The notes below the pieces were generated by a model. That model was not told the origin of the DNA and made no database searches. It saw nothing but the letters and a program-made list of their open reading frames with translations. A DNA stretch of 35,589 nt. Origin: Marinibacterium sp. GTDB lineage: Bacteria > Pseudomonadota > Alphaproteobacteria > Rhodobacterales > Rhodobacteraceae. The stretch is from assembly GCA_025800215.1 (NCBI GenBank), contig JAOXSC010000016.1:1-35589 (forward strand), in the 5' to 3' direction. A program made the translations under genes and the position numbers. Position 1 is the stretch's first letter. Each line of letters begins with the position of its first letter. Below are positions 34,761-35,589 of this stretch, piece by piece.

Positions 34761-35282
34761 TCACTCCGGCGTCTTGTCCGGGAAAAGCCCCTCGGGCGGA
34801 TCGGCAATGATCCGACCTTTGGTCAGATCGACCGTGGGCACATGGGCGCGCGTGAAGGGCAAAAGCACCGGCTGGTTGACGCCCTTGATGGCAATTTCCA
34901 ACAGATCGCCCGCGCCGTGGTTCAGCACCGCCTTGACGCGGCCAAGGGTGGTGCCGCCGGTGTCATAGAGCGTCAGGCCGATCAGATCGGCATGGTAGAA
35001 TTCGTCATCCGGCAGGTCCGGAAGCGCCTCGCGCGGGGCATAGAGGCGGGTGCCGCGCAGCTTGTCGGCGGCCTCTTTGGTGGTGACGCCCGAAAGGCGC
35101 GCGGCAAACCCGCCCTTGACGGGGCGAGTCAGTTTGATGTCCCAGCTCTGGCTGCCCTTTTCATCGGAAAGGGCCCCATAGCGCGCGATGTCCTCGGCCT
35201 CGGCGCAGAAGCTTTTCAGCCGCACCTCGCCCTTGACGCCGAAGGATCCGGCGACGGCACCGACGCAGACCCGCGCGCTCAC
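34761..35282 (-). CDS. rimM: ribosome maturation factor RimM
   Basis: A 173-residue 30S assembly factor that binds ribosomal protein S19 and helps mature the 3' domain of 16S rRNA. The N-terminal RimM domain starts [21 protein letters not shown]. The C-terminal PRC-barrel part includes [39 protein letters not shown] and [20 protein letters not shown]. The start is a GTG that overlaps the stop of the 53-aa upstream ORF (GTGA). trmD and rplS, which usually follow rimM, are not next; the liv operon is. Confidence 0.96.
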   Translation of the reverse strand: MSARVCVGAVAGSFGVKGEVRLKSFCAEAEDIARYGALSDEKGSQSWDIKLTRPVKGGFAARLSGVTTKEAADKLRGTRLYAPREALPDLPDDEFYHADLIGLTLYDTGGTTLGRVKAVLNHGAGDLLEIAIKGVNQPVLLPFTRAHVPTVDLTKGRIIADPPEGLFPDKTPE

Positions 35283-35440
35283 GTCAGCTCCCGGCAGAGA
35301 CCATCGGCCCCGGGCCGACCACCTGCGTCAAGGCAGCGGGTGTCGTGCGAGGTGCGCGCCACATGAAGCCCCGCCCAGAACGCAGCGGCGATCAGGGCGA
35401 GGGTCATGAAGCGGCGAAAGAGCCCCAGTCCGGGCAGCAT
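35279..35440 (-). CDS. 53-aa single-span membrane ORF between rpsP and rimM
   Basis: A short ORF starting at the ATG at 35440 and ending in a TGA that overlaps the rimM GTG. It encodes 53 residues: [11 protein letters not shown], then a hydrophobic stretch [17 protein letters not shown] (one membrane span), and a tail with two cysteines ([15 protein letters not shown]). It starts 15 bases after the rpsP stop. The tight position in a ribosomal operon and the exact stop/start overlap support translation. No family is recognised. Confidence 0.7.
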   Translation of the reverse strand: MLPGLGLFRRFMTLALIAAAFWAGLHVARTSHDTRCLDAGGRPGADGLCRELT

Positions 35441-35455
35441 CGCGGGGTGGGCGGA

Positions 35456-35589
35456 TTACTCCGCCGCATCCTCTTCTGCGGGCGCTTCGGCCTCGGCAGC
35501 GGCTTCGGCAGCGGCGGCGGCTTTTTCTTCCAGACGCTCCTGGGCTTTCTTGCCGGGCTTGGCTTTTTCCGGGTTGTTGCGCTCGGTCT
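35456..35589 (-). CDS. rpsP: 30S ribosomal protein S16, C-terminal part (partial)
   Basis: The 3' end of a gene entering from the right edge. The readable 43 residues are TERNNPEKAKPGKKAQERLEE, then an Ala/Glu-rich tail ending EEDAAE and a TAA stop. The PGKKAQERL segment and the place before rimM identify S16; the Ala/Glu extension is usual for alphaproteobacterial S16. The conserved N-terminal domain is outside the window, so the call rests on the tail and context. Confidence 0.85.
   Translation of the reverse strand, partial: TERNNPEKAKPGKKAQERLEEKAAAAAEAAAEAEAPAEEDAAE

Overview
The window looks like a chromosomal segment of a GC-rich alphaproteobacterium, most likely a member of the Rhodobacteraceae (Roseobacter/Rhodobacter type). 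The reasons are the prfA-prmC-DUF4167 order, the lptG-lptD-surA-pdxA-rsmA operon facing pepA and holC, an IalB-family secreted protein, a five-gene liv operon, and a GC-rich double-hairpin intergenic element of a kind I recall from this family. Organism assignment is by inference from gene content; no rRNA or tRNA gene is present. There is no prophage, insertion sequence, CRISPR array or plasmid gene. Almost everything is core or near-core metabolism and envelope biology.

Layout. 1-1.8 kb: a possible gene tail, a ureohydrolase (agmatinase or guanidinobutyrase type), a DUF1499 protein and a small Cys-containing secreted protein on the opposite strand. 1.9-4.6 kb: translation termination genes prfA and prmC, then the DUF4167 protein, closed by a strong terminator. 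4.7-11.0 kb (minus strand): a tightly overlapping operon lptG-lptD-surA-pdxA-rsmA for outer-membrane biogenesis, PLP synthesis and ribosome maturation. lptF, which normally precedes lptG, is missing. In its place is a 31-codon ORF with an excellent Shine-Dalgarno sequence, coupled to lptG through an ATGA overlap. 11.2-13.1 kb: pepA and holC. 13.2-16.3 kb (minus strand): ABC-F ATPase, MarC-family membrane protein and membrane-anchored aspartic protease. 16.4-20.4 kb (plus strand): Bcr/CflA efflux pump, ndk, pyridoxal kinase and xylA. 20.4-22.9 kb (minus strand): edd-eda of the Entner-Doudoroff pathway, with a candidate LacI-family operator upstream.

23.0-25.5 kb: a divergent pair of peptidoglycan genes, a DUF882 endopeptidase-like protein and a YcbB-type L,D-transpeptidase. 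25.6-28.2 kb: lpxD followed by a dedicated acyl carrier protein and a beta-ketoacyl-ACP synthase, plausibly a fatty-acyl supply cassette for lipid A. 28.2-28.8 kb: IalB-family secreted protein. 28.85-29.36 kb: a non-coding stretch with several strong hairpins, including a near-perfect minus-strand terminator that may end a small RNA or the liv transcript. 29.4-34.6 kb (minus strand): branched-chain amino acid ABC transporter (binding protein, livG, livF, livH, livM), with a terminator-like hairpin after the binding-protein gene. 34.8-35.6 kb (minus strand): the 3' end of rpsP, a previously uncalled 53-aa membrane ORF, and rimM, all closely spaced or overlapping.

No plainly new multi-gene system is visible. 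The most unusual observations are the lptF gap with its coupled micro-ORF, the lpxD-ACP-ketosynthase cassette, and the structured 28.9-29.3 kb intergenic region.
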